64,000 bases of DNA from Gorillibacterium timonense (GCF_001457415.1 NZ_LN881724.1:310001-374000), one strand, 5' to 3'; counted from the stretch's first letter, positions 17,316-26,838 are shown. A program made the numbers and translations. Notes: generated from the letters alone by a model not told the origin.

Positions 17316-18658
17316 AGCCCTTCTCCTACCCCCGCATAGCCGTCGTCGGACTCGGCTTCTTTTCCATCTCGGTCGTTTGGCAGCTGTACAACTCCTTCAT
17401 GCCGCTCATGTTGGGCGATTTCATCGAATCGAAGGCCATTCGCGGCTCGATTATGGGAATCGACAACCTGGCGAATATCTTCCTCATTCCTTTGATCGCC
17501 GCTTGGAGCGACCGGCTGCAGACGCGCTTCGGGCAGCGCCTTCCGTTTCTCATGATCGGGATGCCCATCGCCGCGCTTTTCCTCTTCGTTATGCCGCACT
17601 ATACGAATCTCGCTACCCTCATCGCTATCGACATCGGCTTCCTGCTCGCCATGACCCTGTTCCGCGCTCCGACGATCTCCCTCATGCCCGATCTGACACC
17701 GCCCGACAAGCGCAGCCAAGCCAACGGCATCATTAACCTCATGGGCGGAATCGGTTCTCTCTTCACGCTTTTCGTGCTTGCCAAGCTGTATGACGACAAT
17801 AAACCGCTGCCCTTTCTTGTAGGCGGTGCAGTTCTGATCCTATGCGCGGTCATTCTGGTGCTGTCCCTGAAGTCTCTGTTCTCGGGAGGAAAAGTGGAAG
17901 AACCTTCCACAACGCAGGAGCTGGAGCTTCAACCGTCGGAGCTTCAAGCGCCGACTCAAATGCAAGGGGAGCATCAGCAACCGGATTCGCAGCATTCGCC
18001 GCAAGCTGGCGTTGACTCCTCCGATGAAGCTCCCAGTCCGCGGGGAATTCTCGCGGGACTGCGTCATGTGCTCGTGGATCGGGACCGATCTGCGTTGATG
18101 ATCCTGCTCGCGATCTTCTTCTGGTTCGTCGGCTACAGCGGTGTGGAAGCTCAATTTACGACGTATGGGGTGGAGACGCTCGGCCTCACTGCAAGCGCAT
18201 CTACGCTCACGATCGGTTTTTTCAGCCTGGCGTTCATCCTGTTTGCCGTACCGAGCGGCTTTCTCGCCAAGAAATTCGGCCGTGTAACCCTCATCACAAC
18301 GGGCATCTGCGGCTTGTCCCTGCTCTTCTTGCTGCTTTTTCTGATCCGTGACCTCACGGCCATCCGTGGAATCCTGATGGCAGGAGGACTCTTCTGGGCG
18401 CTCGTGAACATTCACTCCTATCCCCTTGTGGTCAGCTTCGCCGGACCTGGGAGGATCGGCCTGTACACCGGGCTTTACTATTTCTTCTCATCCGTTGCTC
18501 AAACGGTAGGCCCGGCCTTTCTCGGAACGTTTATGGATATTCTCGGCGGCAGATGGATGTTCGTGGGTTCTGCAGCATGCTTGCTGCTTTCGCTGGTCTT
18601 TCTGATTCTGGCGCGTCAGGCGGCGGTCCGAGCTGGATCCGTCCAAGCAGCGGCTTGA
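17312..18658 (+). CDS. MFS transporter, SLC45-like
   Basis: 448 residues, 12 predicted membrane helices in two groups of six. An acidic, Gln-rich cytosolic loop of about 50 residues (roughly 190-245) separates the halves. SDRLQTRFGQRLPF between helices 2 and 3 matches the MFS loop motif (D-R-x-x-x-R-x-G-R/Q-R-P) of the SLC45 and GPH-like sugar transporters. The start overlaps the GDPD stop, so the two are an operon. Substrate is not visible; a sugar or glycerophospho-compound is plausible from context only. Confidence 0.85.
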   Translation: MKPFSYPRIAVVGLGFFSISVVWQLYNSFMPLMLGDFIESKAIRGSIMGIDNLANIFLIPLIAAWSDRLQTRFGQRLPFLMIGMPIAALFLFVMPHYTNLATLIAIDIGFLLAMTLFRAPTISLMPDLTPPDKRSQANGIINLMGGIGSLFTLFVLAKLYDDNKPLPFLVGGAVLILCAVILVLSLKSLFSGGKVEEPSTTQELELQPSELQAPTQMQGEHQQPDSQHSPQAGVDSSDEAPSPRGILAGLRHVLVDRDRSALMILLAIFFWFVGYSGVEAQFTTYGVETLGLTASASTLTIGFFSLAFILFAVPSGFLAKKFGRVTLITTGICGLSLLFLLLFLIRDLTAIRGILMAGGLFWALVNIHSYPLVVSFAGPGRIGLYTGLYYFFSSVAQTVGPAFLGTFMDILGGRWMFVGSAACLLLSLVFLILARQAAVRAGSVQAAA

Positions 18659-18755
18659 TCGCAGCAGGAGGTAACCTGTCTTCCATCTACCGATTTGCCT
18701 ATCGGCATAGCGGTCTGCTTAACCCGAAACTTCATCAAAAAGTCAACATTAGCCG

Positions 18756-18784
18756 TCCACAGCTTTTTCCTCACCCGATATAAT
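18756..18784 (+). promoter_or_regulatory. Probable sigma-A promoter of the flavoprotein pair
   Basis: TATAAT at 18779-18784 with TCCACA (4 of 6 matches to TTGACA) 17 bases upstream. The start codon is 35 bases downstream. Confidence 0.5.
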
Positions 18785-18818
18785 GAAGTCATGCTAGAAA
18801 GGGTTAGGAGACCGAGCT

Positions 18819-19643
18819 ATGTACTGCATCCTACAAAAAGATCGATTAAATGACACCGTAGAACGCATGGTGGTCCATGCACCGTTTGTTGCGAGAAAAT
18901 GCGAGCCCGGCCAGTTCGTCATGGTTCGGGTCCATGAAGGCGGAGAACGCATTCCGCTGACGATTGCCGATTACGACCGTGAGCGGGAAACCGTCACGAT
19001 CATCTATCAGGTTGTAGGCTTCACCACGCGCCAATTGTCACTCTTGCAGGCGGATGATTCCCTCTCCGATTTCGCCGGCCCGCTCGGGCGTCCGGCGGAT
19101 CTCGAGCCGAAGCGGCGGGTGCTTGGCATCGGTGGCGGGGTCGGAGCGGCGCCGCTGTATCCGCAGATTCGCAAGCTGAAGGAGCTTGGCGCGAATGTCG
19201 ACGTTGTGCTCGGAGGCCGCAGCAGCGAATTTGTCATTCTGGAGCAAGACTTCCGCGCGTTTGCCGATGAGGTGCATATCGCGACGAATGACGGCAGTTT
19301 AGGAACGAAAGGGTTTGTCACGGATGTTCTGAACAAGCTTCTTGCCGAAGGCAAAGAGTATGACGAAGTCATTTGCATCGGGCCGTTGCCGATGATGAAA
19401 GCGGTTGTGGGCATCACGAAGGAGCGGGGCATTCCGACCGGGGTATCGCTCAATCCGATCATGATCGACGGAACCGGCATGTGCGGCGGCTGTCGCGTTA
19501 CCGTAGGCGGAGAAACGATGTTCGCCTGCGTGGACGGACCTGATTTTGACGGCTGGAAGGTGGATTTCGATGAATGCATCCGCCGCCAGGGCATGTATAA
19601 GGATATGGAAGAGCATCTATGCTTGATCGAGCAGGAGGGTTGA
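18819..19643 (+). CDS. FAD/NAD-binding oxidoreductase with [2Fe-2S], NfnA/SudB-like
   Basis: 274 residues, with TAGGAGA eight bases before the ATG. The layout is that of the ferredoxin-NADP reductase branch shared by dihydroorotate dehydrogenase electron-transfer subunits and NfnA. The FAD-binding barrel (about 1-95) has RIPLTIADYD. The NAD-binding domain begins GIGGGVGAAPLYP (about 106). A C-terminal cysteine cluster CGGCRVTVGGETMFAC binds [2Fe-2S]. It is followed four bases later by a glutamate-synthase-beta-like partner. Together they resemble NfnAB (ferredoxin/NAD(P) transhydrogenase) or SudAB. Bifurcation is known for NfnAB, not shown here. Confidence 0.85.
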   Translation: MYCILQKDRLNDTVERMVVHAPFVARKCEPGQFVMVRVHEGGERIPLTIADYDRERETVTIIYQVVGFTTRQLSLLQADDSLSDFAGPLGRPADLEPKRRVLGIGGGVGAAPLYPQIRKLKELGANVDVVLGGRSSEFVILEQDFRAFADEVHIATNDGSLGTKGFVTDVLNKLLAEGKEYDEVICIGPLPMMKAVVGITKERGIPTGVSLNPIMIDGTGMCGGCRVTVGGETMFACVDGPDFDGWKVDFDECIRRQGMYKDMEEHLCLIEQEG

Positions 19644-19647
19644 CCGT

Positions 19648-21036
19648 ATGGCAAACATGACGAAAGAGAAGGTGCGGATGCCGGAGCAGCCTCCTGTTGT
19701 GAGAGCTCGCAATTTTGAAGAGGTTGCCCTCGGGTACAGCCCGAGGCTAGCGATGGAGGAAGCTGAACGCTGCCTGCAATGCCGGCATAAGCCGTGCGTG
19801 AACGGCTGTCCCGTCAGCGTTCCGATTCCCGAGTTCATTAAGTCCGTCGCGGCCGGAGATTTCGAAGCGGCGTATCGAACGATCGTGACGGAGAACAGCC
19901 TGCCCGCCATTTGCGGCCGCGTTTGTCCGCAGGAGAACCAATGCGAGGGCGAATGCGTGCGCGGCAAAAAAGGCGAGCCGGTCGCCATCGGGCGACTGGA
20001 GCGCTTCGCGGCGGATTACGCCCTCCGTTCCGGAGTCGCGGGAGGCGCGAAGCCGATCTCGAACGGCCACAAGGTCGCGGTGGTCGGCGGCGGGCCTGCG
20101 GGCCTCAGCTGCGCGGGGGACCTGGGCAAGCTGGGCTACGAGGTGACGATCTTCGAAGCCCTCCATGCGCTTGGCGGAGTGCTTACTTACGGCATTCCTG
20201 AGTTCCGTCTGCCCAAATCGCTCGTGGAAGAAGAGATCGAGAAGATCGCTGAGCTTGGCGTGACCATCCATAAGAACGTGGTGGTGGGTCGCTCGATTAC
20301 GGTCGATGAGCTGTTTGCGGACGGCTTCGAGGCGGTATTCGTGGGCAGCGGAGCCGGGCTTCCTCGGTTCATGGGAATCGACGGCGAGAATCTGAACGGC
20401 GTCTATTCTGCCAATGAGTTCCTGACCCGCGTCAACCTGATGCGCGCCTACGACTATCCGCGCAACCCGACGCCCGTCAAGACGGGCAAGCGAGTTGCGG
20501 TGGTCGGCGGCGGCAACGTGGCGATGGACGCGGCCCGGACTGCGCTCCGGCTCGGAGCCGAGGAAGTGAGCATCGTCTACCGGCGTGGGATGGAGGAGCT
20601 TCCGGCGCGTGTGGAAGAGATTCACCACGCCCAGGAGGAGGGAATCCAGTTTCGGCTGCTTGCCAATCCGAAACGGATTCTGGGAGACGGCGTGTGGGTG
20701 ACGGGCATGGAATGCGTGGAGATGGAGCTGGGCGAACCGGATGCTTCCGGCCGCCGAAGCCCCCGCGAGAAGGCGGGCAGCGAGTTCGTGCTTGAGCTCG
20801 ATACCGTCATTATCGCCATCGGGCAGAGCCCGAACCCGCTCATTCGCCAGACGACACCCGGCCTCGATATTCAGCGTTGGGGCGGCATCATCGTTGAGGA
20901 AGAGACCATGGAGACAAGCAAAGCCGGCGTCTATGCCGGAGGAGACGCCGTCACCGGCGCCGCGACCGTCATTCTCGCCATGGGCGCGGGGAAGAAAGCT
21001 GCCAAAGCGATTCACGAGTCGCTGAGCAAAGATTGA
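19648..21036 (+). CDS. NAD(P)-dependent glutamate-synthase-small-subunit-like flavoprotein (NfnB/SudA-like)
   Basis: 462 residues. The N-terminal iron-sulphur domain (about 40-110) has CLQCRHKPCVNGCPV and CGRVCPQENQCEGECV, ligands for two [4Fe-4S] clusters. Two Rossmann folds follow: FAD binding at VAVVGGGPAGLSCAG (about 147) and NADPH binding at RVAVVGGGNVAMDAART (about 285). There is no glutaminase or large GltB subunit nearby, so the usual database name 'glutamate synthase' is misleading. With the preceding gene it forms a soluble transhydrogenase-type complex. A terminator follows after about 70 bases. Confidence 0.88.
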   Translation: MANMTKEKVRMPEQPPVVRARNFEEVALGYSPRLAMEEAERCLQCRHKPCVNGCPVSVPIPEFIKSVAAGDFEAAYRTIVTENSLPAICGRVCPQENQCEGECVRGKKGEPVAIGRLERFAADYALRSGVAGGAKPISNGHKVAVVGGGPAGLSCAGDLGKLGYEVTIFEALHALGGVLTYGIPEFRLPKSLVEEEIEKIAELGVTIHKNVVVGRSITVDELFADGFEAVFVGSGAGLPRFMGIDGENLNGVYSANEFLTRVNLMRAYDYPRNPTPVKTGKRVAVVGGGNVAMDAARTALRLGAEEVSIVYRRGMEELPARVEEIHHAQEEGIQFRLLANPKRILGDGVWVTGMECVEMELGEPDASGRRSPREKAGSEFVLELDTVIIAIGQSPNPLIRQTTPGLDIQRWGGIIVEEETMETSKAGVYAGGDAVTGAATVILAMGAGKKAAKAIHESLSKD

Positions 21037-21104
21037 GCTTTGAGGCATAGCTATATGCCCTAAGCTGTTCCCAGTCAAGCTTGACAGGGTATATGAAAGA
21101 GATG

Positions 21105-21146
21105 CAGCCTTGGTTCGAAATTTCATCGAACCAAGGCTGTTTTGTT
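21105..21146 (+). terminator. Rho-independent terminator after the flavoprotein pair
   Basis: Perfect 14-bp stem CAGCCTTGGTTCGA/TCGAACCAAGGCTG around a 7-base loop, followed by TTTTG. Confidence 0.9.
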
Positions 21147-21463
21147 TGGTTGACAGCCATCACGCACTGTCTCACTTCGCGTGGGGAACCTCACGGGGTG
21201 CCGAATGCCCTACTACCATCGTTCGAAATCTCATACGGGAGGTTCGTACACTTCGGAGTCGGAGGTCTATTTTTAGGAAAGAAGATTAATCGAATCGAAA
21301 GTTTGCTTGGGGTAAGGATCTTTAAGGAGAGAATTCCACGAGTCTCCAAGGGAAATTTATGGTCGGAAGTGTACATATGGAAATTACGTTATATAACATG
21401 ACATCAAAATAGATAAACTTTTATATGAAAGCGATTTATCTATCATTATTCTAAAATTGGTGA
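21147..21463. other. Intergenic stretch before the GntR promoter
   Basis: No gene with a credible start and product was seen. Composition becomes AT-rich towards the promoter. The short open frames across it have no ribosome-binding site. Confidence 0.4.
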
Positions 21464-21492
21464 TTGACGTAAGAAATAGACGTTACTATAAT
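21464..21492 (+). promoter_or_regulatory. Sigma-A promoter of the sugar-locus regulator
   Basis: TTGACG at 21464-21469, 17-base spacer, TATAAT at 21487-21492. Confidence 0.85.
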
Positions 21493-21503
21493 TAACACAT
21501 CAA

Positions 21504-21534
21504 CTGGTATAGACAACTATCCATCTAGTCCAAA
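21504..21534 (+). promoter_or_regulatory. Operator-like site (dre type) for the GntR/HutC regulator
   Basis: CTGGTATAGACAAC (21504-21517), just downstream of the -10 box, resembles the dre operators bound by the NagR/YvoA and DasR branch (core TGGTCTAGACCA and variants such as TGGTATAGACAA). A weaker similar half, ATCTAGTCC, follows. The position suggests autorepression. Confidence 0.6.
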
Positions 21535-21556
21535 ACCTGGAGAGGGGTGAGGGTGC

Positions 21557-22303
21557 ATGAATAAAAGCTATAGAGCGGTGGATAAAACGAGCATTGTTCC
21601 GCTCTATCATCAGGTCAAAGAATACCTGAAAAATCAGATTGGTTCGAATGTCTACAAAGTGGACGAGATGATTCCTTCCGAACGGGAACTATCGGAGCAA
21701 TTCGAAATCAATCGACTGACGGTTCGTCAGGCCATTAATGAACTGGTTCAGGAAGGGCTGCTTTACCGTCAACGCGGAGTGGGGACCTTTGTTGCTATGC
21801 CGAAGATCGAGCAGCCGCTGACGAAGCTGACCAATTTCAGCTCAGATATGCATAGCCGCGGTCTTGCACCGGGAGCGCAGGTGGTGAGCATGGAGGTGAT
21901 TCCAGCCAGCAAGCCGATCAGCATGCAGCTGCAAATCCCCGAAGGCGAGCAGGTGATCGAGCTGGTGCGGGTGCGAACGGCGAACGGGGAACCGCTAGCC
22001 TTGGAAAGATCTTATCTAGTCTACGAGCTGGCTCATGGCCTCTATGAAATGAACATGGAGAACGCCTCTCTCTACCAAATGCTCGAAGACATTTGCGGGT
22101 TGAAGCTGGTAAAGGCTTTGCAGACGATTGAAGTCTCTACGGCTCGACAGGATGAAGCAGGCATACTGGACATCGGGCAGCATGATCCGGTGATGCTGAT
22201 CGAGCGCACGACATTTACGGAAGGGTCCAACCGTCCCGTTGAATATGTCAGGTCCCTGTATCGCGGAGACCGTTATAAGTTCTCTATTGAGATGAAAGTC
22301 TAA
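21557..22303 (+). CDS. GntR-family transcriptional regulator, HutC/NagR subfamily
   Basis: 248 residues. An N-terminal winged helix (about 12-80) has IPSERELSEQFEINRLTVRQAINELVQEGLLYRQRGVGTF-type spacing; only parts are quoted here (PSERELSEQF, TVRQAINEL, GVGTFV). The C-terminal UTRA domain (about 95-245) binds small molecules, usually phosphorylated sugars. GAGAGGGGTGAGGGTGC precedes the ATG. It heads a sugar uptake and catabolism locus and probably represses it until its sugar-phosphate ligand appears. The dre-like operator supports the NagR-type assignment. Confidence 0.9.
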   Translation: MNKSYRAVDKTSIVPLYHQVKEYLKNQIGSNVYKVDEMIPSERELSEQFEINRLTVRQAINELVQEGLLYRQRGVGTFVAMPKIEQPLTKLTNFSSDMHSRGLAPGAQVVSMEVIPASKPISMQLQIPEGEQVIELVRVRTANGEPLALERSYLVYELAHGLYEMNMENASLYQMLEDICGLKLVKALQTIEVSTARQDEAGILDIGQHDPVMLIERTTFTEGSNRPVEYVRSLYRGDRYKFSIEMKV

Positions 22304-22323
22304 ACGCATCGAGGGAGGCTTGC

Positions 22324-23274
22324 ATGATGACCGATCATTTGAAATTGTCGTTTGAAATCTGGCCGAACATGCCCTGGGGCAGATTGGAGATTGCCGGTCC
22401 CGCTTGGAATTCTTGGGGAGACAAACCTCTCGACTGGTGCATTCGCAAAATTGCTTCTTACGGCTACGAAGGATTTGACGTCATCTATCCCAAGATTCAG
22501 GAAATCCGGCCTCATGATTATGATGCCGAAGTCAAAAAGATCCGCAAGGCGATGGATGAGACAGGCTTAGCCTTCTCCTCCATCGGCTGCCATACCACGT
22601 TCGTTACTCCCCGATATTTCGACCGCGAGAACGGTATTGCCAAATTTAAGAGAGCGATTGATGCGGCATCCGATATGGGAGCCGGAACAGTGGTGACGTT
22701 GATTGGAGATGGCTATTACGATCCGCCTCTCTATAATTTGATGACCCGCAAGGAAGCGTGGAGGCAGGTTGTTACGGCAACCCAAGAGGTGGCGGATTAC
22801 GCGGCCGCCAGAAACATTGACGTCAGCATTGAGCTGATCCAAGGAACCCTGATCAACAATATTGAAGATATGCTGAAGCTCTTTGAGCTGGTAGATCGCA
22901 GCAATGTGTATGCCTGTGTAGACGTAGGGACATTCTATACGACAGTTAAGCCAAAAATGCCCATCAAGGAAGCGATCCGGAAGCTCGGAGACCGGATTCG
23001 GGTCACCCATGTGAAAGACGAGGTTGGCTTTCCGAATATTATGCAATCGCAGCATGTTTGGCTGGGTGCGGGGTTCGTAGACTTCCGCGAAATGGCAGAA
23101 GCGCTCAAGGAAGTCGGCTATAAGCACTTTAACTCCGTGGAGTGGGAAGGATTTCAAACCGGAGGCTTGTACGGAGTGGGCGATCCTTCAGGTGTCAGCA
23201 TGACGGATTTCGACCGGGTTGCCGAAGAGTCCAAAGAATACCTTGAGGAATACGGGTGGGGCAAGCTCGTTTGA
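22324..23274 (+). CDS. Sugar phosphate isomerase/epimerase (xylose-isomerase-like TIM barrel)
   Basis: 316 residues, with GGGAGGC seven bases upstream. It belongs to the AP-endonuclease-2/IolE/IolI TIM-barrel superfamily. Expected metal-site residues can be placed at the barrel ends: Glu in SIELIQGT (about 180), Asp in YACVDVGTF (about 205), His in RVTHVKDEVG (about 238) and Glu in NSVEWEGF (about 278). Such enzymes isomerise or epimerise sugars, inosose or hydroxy-acids. Being immediately after the regulator and before a sugar ABC importer suggests it acts on the imported sugar or its oxidised form. Confidence 0.85.
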   Translation: MMTDHLKLSFEIWPNMPWGRLEIAGPAWNSWGDKPLDWCIRKIASYGYEGFDVIYPKIQEIRPHDYDAEVKKIRKAMDETGLAFSSIGCHTTFVTPRYFDRENGIAKFKRAIDAASDMGAGTVVTLIGDGYYDPPLYNLMTRKEAWRQVVTATQEVADYAAARNIDVSIELIQGTLINNIEDMLKLFELVDRSNVYACVDVGTFYTTVKPKMPIKEAIRKLGDRIRVTHVKDEVGFPNIMQSQHVWLGAGFVDFREMAEALKEVGYKHFNSVEWEGFQTGGLYGVGDPSGVSMTDFDRVAEESKEYLEEYGWGKLV

Positions 23275-23629
23275 TCGGACCGCTTCCGGACCTGTCCATC
23301 CGAATGATTCGAATCCGGAGCACAGCACGATTAAATTCGTAGAGACGTTGTCTAGCGCGAACCGCACTTTGCAGAAGGTCTGGCATCCGAGTGTTGATTC
23401 TGGAGAGAGGATAATAGCTTTTGGACAAATTATTATACTGTACCCAGGTATTGTATATTTCTCGTGGCTGAATGATCCCGTTACCGCGGTTGCGGATTTG
23501 GATCGTTGCATGGCGCCGATACCGTTTAAGCTAGAGATTTTAAGCTTTTGTCACCGTAGTCGAAACGGTCCATGACACCAAAGGCATGACCGCAGCGATA
23601 AATTTACTGAAACGGGAGTGGAGTAGAAG
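23275..23629. other. Intergenic stretch before the solute-binding protein gene
   Basis: 355 bases without a credible gene. An AT-rich part around 23410-23460 probably holds a promoter, but no -35/-10 pair with good spacing stands out. GTAGAGACGTTGTCTAGC near 23338-23355 is loosely dre-like and might be a second operator of the GntR regulator. Confidence 0.35.
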
Positions 23630-24973
23630 ATGAAGAAGAGATCAAGAGGTTGGGTTGTCTTGGCTGGAATGCTTGCTGCGATGCAAATCGTGCTGGCGGC
23701 TTGTTCATCCGGCGGAACCAAGACAGGCAGTGCAGAGAACAGCAGCGCTCCCGCAAGCGGCAAAGTGACGGAGCTTACCCTCTGGCACATGGAGGAGCCG
23801 CCTAACCGGGTGGCTCGTTTCAAGGAAATTGTCGATGCCTTCAACGCTGCGAATCCGGACATCAAGATTACGCCGCAGGTGCAGAGCTGGGATGACGCGT
23901 ATTCGAAATTCCCGGCCGCCATACAGGCTGGCAACGGTCCCGATCTTCTTTTCACGATTCCTGACTACACAACGCTGATCAAGGAACTAGGCGTGGTTCA
24001 GCCTGTCGACGACATTATCAATTCGATCAATGCCACTCATAAATTTCAGGCCACTTCCTTGACTCCTTATCAGTATGAAGACCATACCTGGGCGGTTCCG
24101 GTATACGGCATGGTCCAGGCTCTGTGGTACCGCAAGGATCTGTTCTCCGCCGCCGGTCTTCAGCCGCCCTCCACTTGGGACGAGCTAAAGACGGACGCTG
24201 AGAAGCTCACCAACGGGAATACCTACGGGATTGCCTTACCGGCGTCCAAATCGATGGCAACCGACCAAGTGCTGTACAGCTTTCTCGTTACAGGCGGCGC
24301 TAAGTCAATTATCAACGGCAGCAATCAAGTGACCTTCGACAATGAGAAAACCGTGAAGGCTTATCAAATGTACAGCGATCTGCTCAAATTCTCTCCGCCG
24401 GACAGCAACACCTACACGTGGGGAGAACCGCAAGCGCAGTTTAACGCGGGCAAAGCCGCTATGGCCATTGAAAAAGGGCAGTACCTTTCTACGTTCGAAT
24501 CCGAATCCGGTCGTCCGGCCAGCGATTTGGGAGTTGTCCCGATGCCGGTTGCCGACGGCGGCGAGGCAGGCAGCATTTATTACTCCAACGGCATTATGGT
24601 GCTGACGAAGGATGAAGCGAAAAAAGAAGCGATCAAGAAATTCTTCGAATTCCTCTTTGAACCGGAAACCTACGGGAAGTTTGTCAATGCCGAACCGGGA
24701 CTGTTCCTGCCGGTAACGGAGGATGGAAGCAAGGCGGATAGCTTCTGGAATGATCCGGTGATCAGCAAATACAAATCCCAGGTTCAAGTCTTGATCGATG
24801 CCGCAGGCAAAGGCGCTCTGTTCGGATTCACGGACGGCGTAGCCAGCAAAATCGGAAAGGTAGCCGGACCGAACTATATCGCCCAAACGCTGGAGCAAAT
24901 GACAAGCAAGGGGATGTCGGCAGCGGATGCCGTCAAATGGGGACAAGCCCAGATTGAAGAAGCGGTAAAATAA
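23630..24973 (+). CDS. Sugar ABC transporter solute-binding lipoprotein (family 1)
   Basis: 447 residues. Lys/Arg N-terminus, hydrophobic stretch and lipobox VLAAC (Cys about 24), so it is anchored outside the membrane. The Ser/Gly/Ala linker after the Cys and the first strand ELTLWHMEEP are typical of family-1 sugar binders. QSWDDAYSKFPAAIQAGNGPD- and ALWYRKDLF-type segments are present. The two permeases follow, but no ATPase gene is in the locus, as is usual when a shared MsmX-type ATPase is used. The ligand is an unknown mono- or oligosaccharide. Confidence 0.92.
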   Translation: MKKRSRGWVVLAGMLAAMQIVLAACSSGGTKTGSAENSSAPASGKVTELTLWHMEEPPNRVARFKEIVDAFNAANPDIKITPQVQSWDDAYSKFPAAIQAGNGPDLLFTIPDYTTLIKELGVVQPVDDIINSINATHKFQATSLTPYQYEDHTWAVPVYGMVQALWYRKDLFSAAGLQPPSTWDELKTDAEKLTNGNTYGIALPASKSMATDQVLYSFLVTGGAKSIINGSNQVTFDNEKTVKAYQMYSDLLKFSPPDSNTYTWGEPQAQFNAGKAAMAIEKGQYLSTFESESGRPASDLGVVPMPVADGGEAGSIYYSNGIMVLTKDEAKKEAIKKFFEFLFEPETYGKFVNAEPGLFLPVTEDGSKADSFWNDPVISKYKSQVQVLIDAAGKGALFGFTDGVASKIGKVAGPNYIAQTLEQMTSKGMSAADAVKWGQAQIEEAVK

Positions 24974-25006
24974 CAAACACGCTATAGAACAAGCGGTTCA
25001 CTTTCG

Positions 25007-25034
25007 GGCGGGAACGGCGTTCCCGCCTCTTTTA
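25007..25034 (+). terminator. Weak hairpin terminator between binding protein and permease
   Basis: GGCGGGAA/TTCCCGCC stem with loop CGGCG followed by TCTTTT. Partial termination or mRNA 3'-end protection here would give more binding protein than permease, a common design in sugar importers. Confidence 0.6.
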
Positions 25035-25076
25035 TCCAATCATCGAGTGCAAGCGGGCATTTGGAGGAGTGAGAAC

Positions 25077-25967
25077 ATGGAGGTCCTGGGCAAAAATAAA
25101 GGGTTTGGCAGATTGCTGCCCTACCTGCTCGTCGCACCCATTGTCATCTGGATTGTGGTCACGATCTTTTTTCCTTTGGTCAGTGTGATCAAAGAAAGCT
25201 TTTACAATACAGGATTTGTCGGCACCAAAGGCACGTATGTCGGGTTTGACAATTACAAGAATACATTGACCTCCCCTTCGTACTGGAATGCCTGGAAGAA
25301 AAGTCTGATTTGGGTGCTGGGCAACAGTATCGCTCAGACGCTGCTCGCTTTTGCCGTCGCCTTGCTGTTGAACAAGCCCTCTCGTTTTTCCAACTGGGCG
25401 AGAACCTGGATGATCATCCCTTGGGTCATTCCAACCATCGTCGTGGGTATCTTCTGGCAGTGGATCTTCAACGGCTCTTACGGGATTTTCAATCATGCGC
25501 TGCTTTCACTGAATCTGATCGACAAGCCGATCAATCTGATCGGAGACTCCACCTGGTCGCTTCCCGTCACGATCTTCATCAATACCTGGCACTGGTTCCC
25601 CTTCATGGCGGTGATCGTGCTGGCGGGACTGTCGACGATTTCACACGAAATCTATGAGGCCGCCGACGTGGATGGTGCAAACAAATGGCAGCAGTTCTGG
25701 AAAATCACGTTTCCTTCGCTCGGGCCTATTACGTTTGCGCTTGGCATCGTCGGCACACTATGGTCGTTTAACATATTCGATACGATCTATATTCTGACCA
25801 GCGGCGGACCGGCTGGAGCTACGACGACCGTTCCGGTGTACATTTATCAGCAGGCGTTCGAGTCGTTTCAGATCGGAAAAGCCTCGGCAACCTCTATCGT
25901 CACCGCATTCTTCCTGATCCTCTTCGTCATAGGGTTCATCAAGTTCGGAACTCCGAAGGAACATTGA
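25077..25967 (+). CDS. Sugar ABC transporter permease, MalF type
   Basis: 296 residues from ATG 25077, GGAGGAG seven bases upstream. Six membrane helices; the EAA loop, which docks to the ATPase, is EIYEAADVDGANKWQQFWKI-like (about 200-220). It forms the translocation pore with the next gene product and receives sugar from the binding lipoprotein upstream. Confidence 0.9.
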   Translation: MEVLGKNKGFGRLLPYLLVAPIVIWIVVTIFFPLVSVIKESFYNTGFVGTKGTYVGFDNYKNTLTSPSYWNAWKKSLIWVLGNSIAQTLLAFAVALLLNKPSRFSNWARTWMIIPWVIPTIVVGIFWQWIFNGSYGIFNHALLSLNLIDKPINLIGDSTWSLPVTIFINTWHWFPFMAVIVLAGLSTISHEIYEAADVDGANKWQQFWKITFPSLGPITFALGIVGTLWSFNIFDTIYILTSGGPAGATTTVPVYIYQQAFESFQIGKASATSIVTAFFLILFVIGFIKFGTPKEH

Positions 25968-26009
25968 ACGATACGCTCGGATATTCCATTTGGAAAGCAG
26001 GTGAACGAC

Positions 26010-26813
26010 GTGAAAGCCATCCGATCCTTTTTCGGGATTCTGATTGCATTTCTGATTGTGTTTCCGTTTTACTGGGTGATTGCTTCTTCTCTCAAGCCCG
26101 CAGACCAGATTCTGAAGCCGGACCTGTTTCCAAGGGCGCTCACCTTACAGCATTATCGGGAATTGCTGGAGCAAACCTCCTATCTAACGAATTTATCCAA
26201 CAGCATCCTGGTCGCTTTGGGAACCATGCTCTGTTCTGGCCTGATCGTGATTCCCGCCGGGTATGCCCTGTACCGGATGAAATTCCCCGGAAGGCTCCTG
26301 GTATCTCGGCTTATTCTAGCGACGTATATTTTTCCGGGCACACTGCTCCTGGTGCCAGTCTATCAAATGATGTCGTCGATCCATCTGGTGAACTCCCTGT
26401 GGGGATTGATCGTGATCAATGTGACGTTTGCGGCTCCGTTTTCTGTATGGCTGATGCAGGGCTTCTTCGACTCCGTTCCGATTGCGCTTGATGAAGCGGC
26501 CGCCATCGACGGAGCGGGACGAATGAGAACGCTGCTGCAGATCATTCTTCCGCTGATCGGCCCCGGTATCGCCACGATCTCGATCTATGCGTTCATCACG
26601 TCCTGGACGGAGTTCGCTTTCTCTTCCGTTCTGATCTCAAGCGAGTCGCTGCGTACGCTGCCGATCGGGCTGAATGCCATCATGGGGCAGTATACGGTGC
26701 GTTGGGGCTGGACCACTGCCGGTGCTGTCTTGACCTTGCTTCCAGTTGTTGTTTTCTTCGCCTTTGTCGGTCGGTTCTTCGTGAGAGGTTTGACGGCGGG
26801 GGCAGTGAAATAG
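26010..26813 (+). CDS. Sugar ABC transporter permease, MalG type
   Basis: 267 residues from GTG 26010, with AGGTGA seven bases upstream; GTG 26001 is an alternative. Six membrane helices, and the EAA loop reads DEAAAIDGAGRMRTLLQIILPL (about 155-175 region, quoted in part as EAAAIDGAGRMR). It is separated from the first permease by about 40 bases. It completes the importer. Confidence 0.9.
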   Translation: MKAIRSFFGILIAFLIVFPFYWVIASSLKPADQILKPDLFPRALTLQHYRELLEQTSYLTNLSNSILVALGTMLCSGLIVIPAGYALYRMKFPGRLLVSRLILATYIFPGTLLLVPVYQMMSSIHLVNSLWGLIVINVTFAAPFSVWLMQGFFDSVPIALDEAAAIDGAGRMRTLLQIILPLIGPGIATISIYAFITSWTEFAFSSVLISSESLRTLPIGLNAIMGQYTVRWGWTTAGAVLTLLPVVVFFAFVGRFFVRGLTAGAVK

Positions 26814-26838
26814 CAACGGGGCTGATGAGGAAGAAAAC

